This document shows, one piece after another, positions 7,706-17,700 of a stretch of 35,830 bases of DNA. The DNA is from a bacterium. GTDB lineage: Bacteria; CSSED10-310; JAFGSJ01. The notes under the pieces are model-generated. The model made no database searches and had not been told where the DNA came from. It was given only the letters and a program-made list of their open reading frames with translations. The stretch's first letter is position 1, and each line of letters begins with the position of its first letter. The stretch is from positions 1 through 35,830 of the forward strand of contig JAFGSJ010000125.1 of the NCBI GenBank assembly GCA_016934675.1, read 5' to 3'. Both the position numbers and the translations under genes were made by a program.

Positions 7706-9201
7706 CCCAGCACTATCCGATCTTGATCGTTCTGCTCCCGTTGTTAGCGGCCCTGATAATCACCATAATCATGTGGCGGGACAAACGATATTGTTTCGCC
7801 CTGGCCACGGTCGCCCTGGCCGGTGCGACCTTGAGCTCGATCATGCTGGCCATCCGGGTCGTTCAGGACGGTGAAATTCTCTATAAACTGGCCGGTTGGG
7901 AGGCGCCGATCGGGATCAGTTACCGAATTGACACGCTCAATGGCCTGGTTTTACCCATTGTGGCCCTGGTCGCCCTGCTCAATCTGATTACCAATCGCCG
8001 CGTCATTCTCCAGGAATTTCAGGAGAAAACCGGGACCTTTACCGCCCTGTATCTGCTTTTTGTCACGGGTCTCCTGGGTATTGTGGCTACCGGCGACGTT
8101 TTCAACCTGTATGTCTTATTGGAAATCTGTTCCTTGACCGGTTATGCCCTGATCGGTCTCGGGCAGGACCGGGCCCCGCTGTCCGCACTCAATTATCTGT
8201 TCCTGGGCACGATCGGGGCCAGTCTCTACTTGCTCGGCGTAGGCTATCTCTACGTCATGACCGGTTCGCTGAACATGGTTGATCTGGCTCGAATACTGCC
8301 GCAGTTCTATCAATCGAGCACCGTCTTTTTTGCCTTTCTGTTCTGCCTGATCGGACTGTTCATTAAAATGGCCTTTTTCCCGATGCATGGCTGGCTGCCC
8401 AATGCCTACTGTCATGCGCCCTCGGCCTCAACCAGCCTGATGGCACCCTTGATGACCAAAGTCATGATTTACGTCATGATCAGAATCTGTTTGACCGTTT
8501 TTTCGGCGGAATACATTTTCAAGGTGGTCGATCTGGAACGCGTGCTGGTGTGCCTGGCTAGCCTGGCTATCATCGCCGGATCATTGATCGCCCTCTCACA
8601 AAGAAGTCTGCGCCGGATGCTATCCTACCTGATCATAACCGAAGTCGGTTATATGGTGGGCGGGTTCTGGCTGGGAAACGCGGCCGGCATGACCGGAGCG
8701 GTCCTGCATATCATCAATGACGCTTTCATGACCCTGTGTGTTTTCCTGGTCCTGGCTCTGATCGAATCGAGATTGAACGATGATACGATCGAGAACCTGA
8801 AAGGACTGTTCACCAAAATGCCCTTCACCATGGCCGCCTGTGTTGTGGGCGGCTTGTCCTTGATCGGGGTCCCGCCGACCTGTGGCTTCTTCAGTAAATG
8901 GTATCTGCTGCTGGGCGGTCTTGACGCAGGTCATTACGATTTCGTGGCCGCTCTTCTATTCAGCAGCCTGATCAATGTCATCCTTTTCTTCCGGATCTTT
9001 GAAATCGGTTATTTCAAGCCGGGTGTGGGGCCTGACCGGGAAGATCAACCCCCTACCCCCATACTGCACTATGCCGAAGCCCCACTCGAAATGGTCCTGC
9101 CTGTCCTGATCGTCGCAGCAGGCTTGATCGTGCTCGGCTTTCTATCCGGAAGCATCATTACGACTTTTATTAACCCGATTATCCCTCACGGTTTGGGGTG
9201 A
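7702..9201 (+). CDS. mnhD: Mrp/Mnh antiporter subunit D, first copy (MbhH-like)
   Basis: This 499-residue polytopic protein is of the proton-conducting NuoL/M/N-MrpD family, with about 14 hydrophobic helices. It keeps the two charged residues required for ion transfer: Glu141 in the TM5 region ('VLLEICSLTGYAL') and Lys222 in the TM7 region ('LFIKMAFFPMHGWLP'), plus a second Lys in 'LMTKVMIYVM'. The later 'GLSLIGVPPTCGFFSKWYL' block is typical of MnhD. It couples ion movement across the membrane in the antiporter. It is the closest of the three large subunits to a standard MrpD and sits in the expected place after C. Confidence 0.92.
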   Translation: MTQHYPILIVLLPLLAALIITIIMWRDKRYCFALATVALAGATLSSIMLAIRVVQDGEILYKLAGWEAPIGISYRIDTLNGLVLPIVALVALLNLITNRRVILQEFQEKTGTFTALYLLFVTGLLGIVATGDVFNLYVLLEICSLTGYALIGLGQDRAPLSALNYLFLGTIGASLYLLGVGYLYVMTGSLNMVDLARILPQFYQSSTVFFAFLFCLIGLFIKMAFFPMHGWLPNAYCHAPSASTSLMAPLMTKVMIYVMIRICLTVFSAEYIFKVVDLERVLVCLASLAIIAGSLIALSQRSLRRMLSYLIITEVGYMVGGFWLGNAAGMTGAVLHIINDAFMTLCVFLVLALIESRLNDDTIENLKGLFTKMPFTMAACVVGGLSLIGVPPTCGFFSKWYLLLGGLDAGHYDFVAALLFSSLINVILFFRIFEIGYFKPGVGPDREDQPPTPILHYAEAPLEMVLPVLIVAAGLIVLGFLSGSIITTFINPIIPHGLG

Positions 9202-9205
9202 GTCT

Positions 9206-10687
9206 ATGTTTGTGGTCGAGTCGATAAGGCCATTGCTGGCCGTACTCGTTTCAATTCTGGCCGTGCCGATTCTGCTATCAAGCCGGTCGGCCAATATCCG
9301 TGAAGCCTGGTCATTCGTGGCCGCGGGTTTAAAATTTTTCATCGTGGCCAGTATGGTACCGCTGGTCCTGGACGGAGGTATACTCGAATACACCTTATGC
9401 CAGGTCATGCCCGGTGCGGCGATTCAATTCAGGGTTGATGCTTTCGGACTCATGTTTGCCCTGGTCTCGTCGTTCCTGTGGATCGTGACCACGGCCTATT
9501 CAATCGGGTATATGCGTGGCCTCGGAGAGCACAGCCAGACCCGCTTCTTCTGTTGTTTTGCCCTGTCCCTGTCCGCTACGATCGGCGTGGCCTTTTCGGC
9601 CAACCTCCTGACCATGTATCTCTTTTACGAGATGCTCTCGCTGTCGACCTATCCGCTGGTGACCCATCATCAGGATGACCAGGCCCGCAGCTCGGGCCGT
9701 AAATATCTGCTGTATCTGCTCGGTCCTTCGATTGCCTTGCTTCTGCCGGCGATTCTGATCGTTTATCACGATATCGGCAGCCTGGATTTTTCAGTCAAGG
9801 GTTTGTTGGCACAGGGACAAAACACGCCGACGACTGTCCTGGTCCTCCTGTTATTCTTTACCTACGGCTTTGCCAAGGCTGGTCTGATGCCCTTGCACTC
9901 ATGGTTGCCGGCGGCCATGGTCGCCCCTACACCGGTCAGTGCCCTGCTCCACGCCGTGGCGGTGGTCAAGGTTGGTGCCTTCTGTGTGGTCCGGACCCTC
10001 ATTTTCATTTTCGGTATGGATTATCTGCACTCGATCGGATTGGCCACCGTCATCTGTGTCCTGGCTTCGATTACGATCCTGGTTACCTCTCTGATCGCCC
10101 TGTCCCAGAATGATTTGAAACGATTGCTGGCCTTTTCGACACTCGGACAGTTATCATATATCGTTTTGGGAGCGGCCCTGCTATCGGAATCTTCGATCAC
10201 CGGGGCCATGGTCCATATCGCTATGCATGCCTTCGGTAAAATTACCCTGTTCTTCTGTGCCGGAGCAATCCTGGTCACCACGGGTTTGAAAAAAATCAGC
10301 CAGATGAAAGGTCTGGGCAAAAAGATGCCGGTGACCATGACCGCTTTTTTCATTGGCGCTTTGAGCGTCATCGGACTGCCTCCCTGTGGCGGTTTTATCA
10401 GCAAGTGGTTATTGGCAATCGGTGCCCTCGAGGCGGACCGGATCGGATTTTTAGTCGTCATATTACTCAGTTCTTTGCTGAATGCAGCCTATTTTTTACC
10501 CATTGTCTATCGGGCTTTTTTCTGTGACGAGTCGGAATGTGCCTATCAGGGTCCGGCCCGGGAGGCTCCAGTCTGGACCATGGTCCCCCTGTGTCTGACA
10601 GCGGTCCTTTCGGTCGGACTGTTCTTTTATCCCCAACCCTTTATGACCCTGGCCCGATTGGCGGTCCGGTCCCTGATCGGAGGATAA
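9206..10687 (+). CDS. Second MnhD-type proton-conducting antiporter subunit
   Basis: This 493-residue protein is of the same NuoL/M/N-MrpD family, with about 14 hydrophobic helices. It retains Glu142 ('LFYEMLSLSTYPL') and Lys224 ('GFAKAGLMPLHSWLP'), and a further Lys in 'AVAVVKVGAF'. The C-terminal signature is 'GALSVIGLPPCGGFISKW'. It starts four bases after the first D subunit and has GGGGTGAG in front. Because it keeps all the charged residues it is probably a functional ion channel. It may take the role that the large NuoL-like part of MrpA plays elsewhere, since no full-length MrpA is present. Confidence 0.88.
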   Translation: MFVVESIRPLLAVLVSILAVPILLSSRSANIREAWSFVAAGLKFFIVASMVPLVLDGGILEYTLCQVMPGAAIQFRVDAFGLMFALVSSFLWIVTTAYSIGYMRGLGEHSQTRFFCCFALSLSATIGVAFSANLLTMYLFYEMLSLSTYPLVTHHQDDQARSSGRKYLLYLLGPSIALLLPAILIVYHDIGSLDFSVKGLLAQGQNTPTTVLVLLLFFTYGFAKAGLMPLHSWLPAAMVAPTPVSALLHAVAVVKVGAFCVVRTLIFIFGMDYLHSIGLATVICVLASITILVTSLIALSQNDLKRLLAFSTLGQLSYIVLGAALLSESSITGAMVHIAMHAFGKITLFFCAGAILVTTGLKKISQMKGLGKKMPVTMTAFFIGALSVIGLPPCGGFISKWLLAIGALEADRIGFLVVILLSSLLNAAYFLPIVYRAFFCDESECAYQGPAREAPVWTMVPLCLTAVLSVGLFFYPQPFMTLARLAVRSLIGG

Positions 10688-10690
10688 GTC

Positions 10691-11035
10691 ATGACTGAAC
10701 AAAGCGAACGCATGGCACTCAATCATGAACCACGGCCGGGATATGCCTGGTTTCTTGTCATCATCAGCCTCGGTGCTCTATTATATCTGATCTTGCTTTT
10801 CTTTGTTCCGGACTCTTATTGGGAAAACGGACCCGGTTTCTTTGCCGCCTTCGGTTTTCTGGCCGTGATTGGATTCATGTATCTGGCCAAAGCCTGGCGA
10901 GTCGTGGTCAAGAGGGATGAAGAATACTACGATCGTTGTGCCGGTTCGGAGCTCGACCGAGATGACGATCGGGTCATCGATAACGAAAAGGAAGCTGACC
11001 TGAAAATTAACAATCAACCCAAAAAAGAATTGTAG
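10691..11035 (+). CDS. Small two-helix membrane protein of the antiporter operon
   Basis: I do not recognise the family. The product is 114 residues with a strong ribosome binding site (GGAGGA) overlapping the preceding stop. A short polar leader is followed by two hydrophobic helices (about 20-39 and 51-68) and then a charged tail of about 45 residues rich in Asp, Glu, Lys and Arg ('SELDRDDDRVIDNEKEADL'). Its place between the second and third D-type subunits, with only small gaps, argues that it is an accessory subunit of the complex. The acidic tail would face the cytoplasm if the N-terminus is also inside. Confidence 0.75.
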   Translation: MTEQSERMALNHEPRPGYAWFLVIISLGALLYLILLFFVPDSYWENGPGFFAAFGFLAVIGFMYLAKAWRVVVKRDEEYYDRCAGSELDRDDDRVIDNEKEADLKINNQPKKEL

Positions 11036-11056
11036 CGGGAGAAACGGAACAGAAAA

Positions 11057-12847
11057 ATGGACCAGGTCATGACATCATCATTCATCTCGCCGGCCCTGCT
11101 TTTCATTCTGGGTGCTTTCGTAATCCCGCTGCTGCCCGGTCGACTGAAATCCCTGTATATGTTGAGCTTGCCGGCCATGGCCTTCTGGATACTGGTCAAG
11201 GTCCCCCGGGGCACACAGTGGCTGTATTCGCTTCAGGGCCATGATCTGGTCCTGGGCAGGATCGACCGGCTCAGCCTGGTCTTCGGGTATATTTTTGTGC
11301 TGGTCACATTTATCGCCCTGCTTTTTGCCCTGAAAGTCCGCGATGATGTGCAGCATATGTCCGCTCTTTTCTATGCGGGCGGGGCTTTGGGAGTAACGTT
11401 TGCCGGTGACTTGATCAGCCTCTATATATTCTGGGAGATTATGGCCCTGGCCTCGACTTTTCTGATTTTAGCCCGTCGCACAGCCCAGGCTCGGGCTGCA
11501 GCCTTCCGCTATATCATGGTCCATGTTATCGGCGGATTGTGCCTGCTGGCCGGCATCCTCCTGCACGTGCACCAGACCGGGACCACCCAATTCAGTTACA
11601 TCGGTCTGACCGGCCTTTCTTCTTGGCTCATTTTTCTGGGTGTAGCCGTTAACGCTGCCATTCCACCCTTGCATCCCTGGCTACCCGATGCTTATCCCGA
11701 GGCCACGGTCACGGGTACGGTTTTTCTCAGTGCCTTTACGACCAAGAGCGCAGTCTATGTCATGGCCCGCATGTTTGCCGGGACCGAGTTACTGATTGTG
11801 CTCGGTTCAATCATGGTGGTCTTTCCGGTCATTTATGCCGCTCTCGAGAACGACCTGCGCCGGGTCCTGTCATACAGCCTGTTGAACCAGGTCGGCTTTA
11901 TGTTGTGCGGCGTGGGCATCGGCACGGAACTGGCCCTAAACGGCACCGCCGCCCATGCCTTCTGTCATATTCTCTACAAAGCACTCCTGTTCATGGCTGC
12001 GGGTTCGGTCCTGCACATGACCGGAAAGATAAAATGCACGGACCTGGGCGGCTTGTTCAAATCCATGCCGCTGACTTGCCTGTTCTGCATCGTGGGCGTC
12101 GCTTCAATCTCGGGCCTGCCCCTATTCAGCGGTTTCATCAGCAAATCCATTATTGTCAGTGCCCTGGCCCATGAGCACATGACCCTGGTCTGGCTGGTCC
12201 TGCAATTCGCCGCGGCCGGTGCAATGGTCTTTGCCGATCTGAAAGTACCCTATTTCGCCTTTTTCCATAAGGGTTCCGGGCTCGAAACCAAAGAGCCGCC
12301 CCTGAATATGCTGGTGGCCATGGGGCTGGCCGCTGCAGCCTGCTTGTATCTGGGACTACAACCTTTTCAATTATATTCGATACTGCCTTATCCGGTCGAT
12401 TATCTGCCCTACAGCACTGAACATATCATCAGCCACCTGGAATTGATTGTATCTGCCGGCCTGGCCTTCATGCTCCTGCTCCTTTCAGGACAGTATCTCC
12501 CGGAACTCCGGGCCACGAACCTGGATGCAGATTGGTTTTATCGCAGAGCAGCCGCACGTTTTTACCTGCTGACGGACCGGACCCTGAACGGTCTGAACGC
12601 CCGATCTGATCAACTCCTGGCCCGGGCAGTGCCGACCATGTTAGCGACCTTCGCCCGTTCGGCCCCGACCCGACTCGCCCTCTTTTTCCTGTCCCCGGTC
12701 CGCCTGATGAGCGGCTCGACCACGGCCAAAAACTGGCCCGAATTCCGGGTGAAATTAGCCCGGGCCCTCGAAACCGGGACTGTCCCGATCGGACTCACCG
12801 CAATGATCTCGCTTATCGTTTTTATCATGTTATACTTACTGAATTGA
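11057..12847 (+). CDS. Third MnhD-type antiporter subunit, extended form
   Basis: This 596-residue polytopic protein is of the NuoL/M/N-MrpD family, about 100 residues longer than the other two copies. The extra is a C-terminal polar and amphipathic region (about 490-575) ending in a final hydrophobic helix, reminiscent of the lateral-helix extension of NuoL-like subunits. Glu127 is present in the TM5 region ('FWEIMALAS'). The position of the TM7 Lys is Asn199 in 'VNAAIPPLHPWLP', whereas the 'TTKSAVYVMAR' Lys is kept. The block 'ASISGLPLFSGFISKS' is family-typical. I infer that it is part of the same complex, either as a third ion path or as a modified one. Confidence 0.85.
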   Translation: MDQVMTSSFISPALLFILGAFVIPLLPGRLKSLYMLSLPAMAFWILVKVPRGTQWLYSLQGHDLVLGRIDRLSLVFGYIFVLVTFIALLFALKVRDDVQHMSALFYAGGALGVTFAGDLISLYIFWEIMALASTFLILARRTAQARAAAFRYIMVHVIGGLCLLAGILLHVHQTGTTQFSYIGLTGLSSWLIFLGVAVNAAIPPLHPWLPDAYPEATVTGTVFLSAFTTKSAVYVMARMFAGTELLIVLGSIMVVFPVIYAALENDLRRVLSYSLLNQVGFMLCGVGIGTELALNGTAAHAFCHILYKALLFMAAGSVLHMTGKIKCTDLGGLFKSMPLTCLFCIVGVASISGLPLFSGFISKSIIVSALAHEHMTLVWLVLQFAAAGAMVFADLKVPYFAFFHKGSGLETKEPPLNMLVAMGLAAAACLYLGLQPFQLYSILPYPVDYLPYSTEHIISHLELIVSAGLAFMLLLLSGQYLPELRATNLDADWFYRRAAARFYLLTDRTLNGLNARSDQLLARAVPTMLATFARSAPTRLALFFLSPVRLMSGSTTAKNWPEFRVKLARALETGTVPIGLTAMISLIVFIMLYLLN

Positions 12848-12869
12848 CGTTTGAAAGGAATGGAAAAAA

Positions 12870-13418
12870 ATGATATCCAAAGAAGACCTGAAACGCATAC
12901 ATCTACTTGAAAATCTGCCCGAGGAGATGCTGGACAAGCTCGTTCCTCTCATTGAAGTAGTCGAATTCGATGAAGGCCACGTGATCTATACCCGAGGCGA
13001 CCTCGCCGAAACCCTGTTTATGCTGCGACGAGGCAAGGTCCTGCTCGAGCAGAGAATCTCCTCGAGGGCCACAGTCACGGTTGGAACGATCAATCCGGGC
13101 GAGGTCCTGGGACTGGCCGCGCTCATGAACGGTCATTTTTATCACGCCGAAGCTATCTGTTCGGAAAAATGCAAATTTTTCGCAATCAGGGGCCAGAATA
13201 TGCTGACTGTGTTCGACCAGCATTTCGAACTCGGTTACAAAATGATGAAAAAAGTAAATCTGCTGCTCAGCGAACAGCTCGAACGGCGGACCGAACAACT
13301 CCTGCGTGCATTCCGGACCCATCCGGATATGCGTGAGATCGGTGACTTGATAGGCGAACCGGACCTGGTCGGTCCCAATAATGCCTCAAATGACCCTTGT
13401 GGTCAACATTTCGAATGA
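12870..13418 (+). CDS. Stand-alone cyclic-nucleotide-binding domain protein
   Basis: This 182-residue protein has a single CRP/CAP-type cyclic-nucleotide-binding fold at about 10-125 ('LLENLPEEMLDKLVPLIEVVEFDEGHVIYTRGD' region, then 'FMLRRGKVLLEQ' and 'GEVLGLAALM'). A C-terminal helix of about 50 residues follows ('NLLLSEQLERRTEQLLRAF'). It has no helix-turn-helix, so it is not a standard CRP-type regulator. The classic phosphate-binding Arg in the E-x-x-x-x-R/S-A-x-V/A motif is not evident: the corresponding stretch reads 'GHFYHAEAICSE'. It lies 22 bases after the antiporter operon with a good ribosome binding site (GAAAGGAATGG) and 45 bases before sbcD. It might sense a nucleotide and modulate the complex, or simply be a structural cupin-like domain. 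Confidence 0.75.
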   Translation: MISKEDLKRIHLLENLPEEMLDKLVPLIEVVEFDEGHVIYTRGDLAETLFMLRRGKVLLEQRISSRATVTVGTINPGEVLGLAALMNGHFYHAEAICSEKCKFFAIRGQNMLTVFDQHFELGYKMMKKVNLLLSEQLERRTEQLLRAFRTHPDMREIGDLIGEPDLVGPNNASNDPCGQHFE

Positions 13419-13463
13419 TCGCTCTGTGTATGAGCTCAAACCCGGAAATTCTTAAATAATCAT

Positions 13464-14723
13464 ATGTTTCGCTTGCTCCATACCGCGGATTGGCACCTGG
13501 GCCAGAAACTCGATCGGTTCGAGCGATTGCCTGAACAAGAAGCCTTCCTCGACTGGCTGCTTGAACAATTGACCGACAATCCGGTCGATGCGCTCCTGGT
13601 GTGCGGTGATATTTTCGATAACGCTAATCCGCCGGTCAATGCCCTGCGATTGTTTATCCGGTTTGTGGTCCGAGCCAGGCAGGTCTGCCCTCATGTCGTA
13701 CTCATCGCCGGGAATCATGATTCGGCCGGGCGGCTGGATGCACTCGAACCTGCCCTGCATGAGCTGGGTATCCATCTGGTCGGCTCGTTTCCCCAGACAA
13801 TCGAACAGTGTCTCTTTCGTTTGGGTGGCGATGCAAACCAGCCGGGCATACTCTTGGCGGCCCTGCCCTACATTCGCCCAGTCGACCTGCCACCATCCCC
13901 GGCAGGAGAAACGGTCGGCGAAGGTGTCATCCGGGTAACCCAGGCAATGATCTCTCTTTATAACAATGCTCTCACGGAAATAAAACACCGGCAACGGAGC
14001 AATGAACCCATTATCCTGACCGGTCACCTGTTTGCTCTGGGTGGGATCCCAAGTGATGAGAGCGAGCGACCGGTCCAGATCGAAGCCGGGTTAATCCAGG
14101 CTGTGCCAGGCTCGATTTTCGGCACGGAACCTGTGTATGTCGCTCTTGGGCACCTGCACCGCTGCCAGCAGGTCAAAGGACATGTTCCAATCTGGTACAG
14201 CGGTTCGCCATTGCCCCTGTCCTTCTCTGAAGCCTCGTACGAGCACAGGGTCATCAGGGTCACCCTGCCGGATAATCACGCCGGACCCGAGATCGCTTTC
14301 CTGGAAGTCCCGCAGAGTGTAACCATGATCGATCAGACCGGCACCTTCGAGCAGGTCTGTCAGCAATTGGATCAGCTTGTGGACCGTTATCCGAACGGAA
14401 GCCCCGGACAATTACTCCTGCGGGTGACCGTATCGCTGACCGAGCCCCGGCCGGACCTGCGCCACGAAATACTGGACCGCGTCCAAGGCAGCAATATTAA
14501 CCTGCTCGCCATCAGGCGCTCCGGCGATATCAACGCGGGCCTGGCCGATGCCCTGGACCAACAGCTTGTCCTCGAACAATTGACCCCAATCGAAGTCCTG
14601 AAAATGAAATACCGACTCGATTATGAGGCGGAAGCGCCGCCGGAGCTCGTTCAAGTATATCTCGACTTACTCGAGGAAATCAGGACCGCCGAGGACACAA
14701 CGCGGTCAGGAGAGTGTGATTAG
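13464..14723 (+). CDS. sbcD: SbcD/Mre11-family nuclease subunit
   Basis: SbcD is the Mn2+-dependent exo/endonuclease that with SbcC opens hairpins and processes DNA double-strand ends in the cytoplasm. The 419-residue product carries all the phosphoesterase motifs: D9-x-H11 ('HTADWHLGQ'), G48-D49 ('LLVCGDIFD'), G-N84-H85-D ('IAGNHDS'), the later 'ILTGHLFALGG' and 'YVALGHLHRCQ' with metal-binding His. Length fits the family. The start follows from the family consensus ('MFRLLHTADWHLG'); the ribosome binding site is weak. It ends exactly at the base before the sbcC start, a standard sbcDC arrangement. Confidence 0.95.
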   Translation: MFRLLHTADWHLGQKLDRFERLPEQEAFLDWLLEQLTDNPVDALLVCGDIFDNANPPVNALRLFIRFVVRARQVCPHVVLIAGNHDSAGRLDALEPALHELGIHLVGSFPQTIEQCLFRLGGDANQPGILLAALPYIRPVDLPPSPAGETVGEGVIRVTQAMISLYNNALTEIKHRQRSNEPIILTGHLFALGGIPSDESERPVQIEAGLIQAVPGSIFGTEPVYVALGHLHRCQQVKGHVPIWYSGSPLPLSFSEASYEHRVIRVTLPDNHAGPEIAFLEVPQSVTMIDQTGTFEQVCQQLDQLVDRYPNGSPGQLLLRVTVSLTEPRPDLRHEILDRVQGSNINLLAIRRSGDINAGLADALDQQLVLEQLTPIEVLKMKYRLDYEAEAPPELVQVYLDLLEEIRTAEDTTRSGECD

Positions 14724-17700
14724 ATGAGAATTCTGAGCATCGCCGGGATGAACATCCGCAGCCTGTACGGCAGCTTCGAGATCGATTTTAGCCGTGAACC
14801 TTTGCTGGGGTCTGGCATGTTCGGCATCGTAGGTCCGACTGGGTCCGGCAAGAGTTCCGTGCTCGATGCGCTTTGCCTGGCCCTGTACGGGACCTGCCCC
14901 CGTTTACAGGATATCAGGAGCGAAACCAGGCTCCAGGAACTGTCCGGTAACGATGCCCGAACCGCCATGAGTCACGGCGCAACCGAGGCCCGAGCTGAAG
15001 TGACCTTCGAGGTCCGTAATCATCTCTACCGGGCCCTGTGGCGAGTCAAACGGGCCCATGGTAAGCGACAGGGCAGAATCCAGAATGCCACCCGAGAACT
15101 GGTCGATCTGACCGACGAGAAAACCCTGGCCTCCGGCCTCAAACCGGTCGAGAAGGCAATCGTGGTCGTGATCGGGCTGACTTTCGAGCAATTCAGCCGA
15201 TCGGTCCTGCTCGCCCAGGGCCAGTTTGCCGCCTTCCTGCAAGCCCCTGCCGACGAAAGGGCCAAACTGCTTGAAACCATCACCGGTCTCGATATTTACA
15301 CCCAACTATCCATCAAGGCCCATGAAAAAGCCCGTGAGATAAAAGACCAGTTCAGAATACACCAGAGTAAACTGGGCGACCTGAAACTACCAAGCCCTGA
15401 TGAATTGACCGGACTCGAACAAACAAAGACCGACCTGATCAGACAACTGGAGCACATGGAAAAAGAGCAGGATACCCTGAAAAAATACGGACTCTGGTTC
15501 GAGCACAATTCCCGTTTGGAACAATTCCTGGAACAAGCCCTGACCAAACATCAACAGGCAGTGCAACACAACGAGCAAGCCCAAAACCGCCGTCTTCTGC
15601 TCGAACGTATCAACAAGGTCATAGGACTCAGGACCGAATTGGACAGGGCCGAGCAAGGTCAAACCAATCTTGAACAGGCCCGGGCCGTGCTTCAGGACCA
15701 GATCACCAAATGCAATGAACTGCAAATCTCCTGCGATTTGCTCAAACAGGACCTCGATCACGCCAGCCAGCAATTCCTGCAGGAACAGGACCGACAGCAG
15801 AACGAAAAACCCCTGCTCGATCAGGCCCGCAAACTCGATACGATCCTCGAACAAAAAGCCGAAGTCGTTCGCACCCAGGAAAATAATTGGCAATCCGCTT
15901 CGACTGAATTGAAACAAATGGAAAAGGAGAAGCGGGCCCTCGAACAGAAAATCAGGAAACTCGAGAAGAGCCTGGCCCAGCATAGAGAATGGCTCGAACA
16001 GAACGAAAAGCGGGCCGACCTGGCTGAACAGAAACCGCTCTGGCTCGATGCCCTGACCAAAACAGCCCACAATCAAAGTCTCATTCGAACCACTCGGACC
16101 CAACTCGATCAAGTCCAGGTAGACCTTGATTTCATGGTTCGGAAACGTGACGCACAGGAACAGGTCGCTGCGACCCTCGAACAGGAAGCACAAGCCGTTC
16201 AACACTCACTGCAGACTGAGCAGGACCATCTGGACCGGCACCAGGAACAGTATCCATCTGAACAGATCGAGGCAACTGTCGAGCTGGTCCATGATGCGGA
16301 CCATCTTCTGAAAGCCCTACTTGATCGCAACGAACGGCAGCACAAGTTGACGGAACTACTGGAGACATGCCGGCAGAAAATATCCCTTGAAAACGAACAC
16401 GCACTCGCCTCGGCCGAGCAACTTAAACAGCTCAGACTTGAACTGGAAAATGTGCTGGGCCAAATCAGCGCAAAAGAACAAACTCTGGATCGGCTCCGCA
16501 CCCAGTTCGAAGCTGTTGATTTCCGGAAGCGGCTCGAGTCCGGTGAACCTTGCCCAGTCTGCGGCTCGCGTGAGCATCCCTGGGCCCATGAACTTCCGCC
16601 CGATAAGAATTTTATCGATCGGGAGCAGGACGAACTCGTTCTCCTCAAGAAAAAAAGCCAGGAACTGACTCACAACAGGACCGAGCTCGAAAAGCAACTG
16701 GTTTCCCGTGAAGAAACCATAAGGAATGAACAGAAACGATTGGCGGAAGCGGACACCGAACTGCACGTTCTGGCTGCCGAACACACTGACCTTTACCGGG
16801 ACCTGGTCGATCGGGTCGCCCAATCGCATCTGCACATTATGATCGCCGAAAAAACACTGGATTTAAAGAAAGATCGGGCAACTTTCGAAACCGTGAGAAC
16901 CAGACTTCTGGACCAAAAAAAGAAAGCGGAACAGGCCCGCACACAACAGAAAAAACTGGCCGAAGCTCTCAACCGTTTGCATCGTCAACTTGAAGAGAAG
17001 AGACTGGCACTGGATGCGGCCAGAACTGCCCGTGATCAATCTCGACAGGACTGTCAGAAAACACTGAAAGAAAAGGAAACTCTCGAAGGTAAGCTGCACG
17101 ATGCCCAGCGACACTGGACCGAATTTATCGACCGCTTCGACCCTCTTTTTGGGACGATAGTGCCCGGCTGGAGTGACCAGGCCCGAAACGATCTCGAACA
17201 AATCGAACAACAGTTGGTCCGGTCTGTCCTTGAATATACCGAAAAGAAACAACGTCTGGCCGAACATGAACAGGAACATCAGGCACTCGAAACCGCCCGT
17301 GAAAATTGTGCCCGTAACCTCGACACGATGACCGACAGGGTCAAAACCCTCGAACAGGAGTATCAACAAGGGCGGGCCGCCCTCGAGACCATTCGAGACC
17401 AACGTCGGCAACTGTTCGAGGGACAGGCCGTAGCCACAATCGAACAACAATGGTCGCGAACGCTGGCCGATTTGGACCGGAACACTTCCAAGCTGCGTCA
17501 CAAAGAACAGGAACAACGCGAACAACTGCAAAAACTGAACGCCCGGAGAGAGAAAGCGCTCGAGGACCTGGACCTTCGGAAAAACGAGGCGGAGCAGGCT
17601 GAAATATTCCTGACCCAGGCCTTGGGAAAAAGAGGATTGTCCAAGAAGGAAGCGGATGAATTAAAACAATACACTCCCGAAGCTGTCGAGCAGCTTGACC

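Noticed and set aside
5002..12847. Membrane-bound hydrogenase or complex I operon
   Set aside because: Only antiporter-type subunits are present; no NiFe large or small subunit, NuoH-like or iron-sulfur subunit was found.
15387..16205. 272-codon antisense frame, and others opposite sbcC
   Set aside because: They arise from the Glu/Gln/Leu codon pattern of the SbcC coiled coils, read on the opposite strand.
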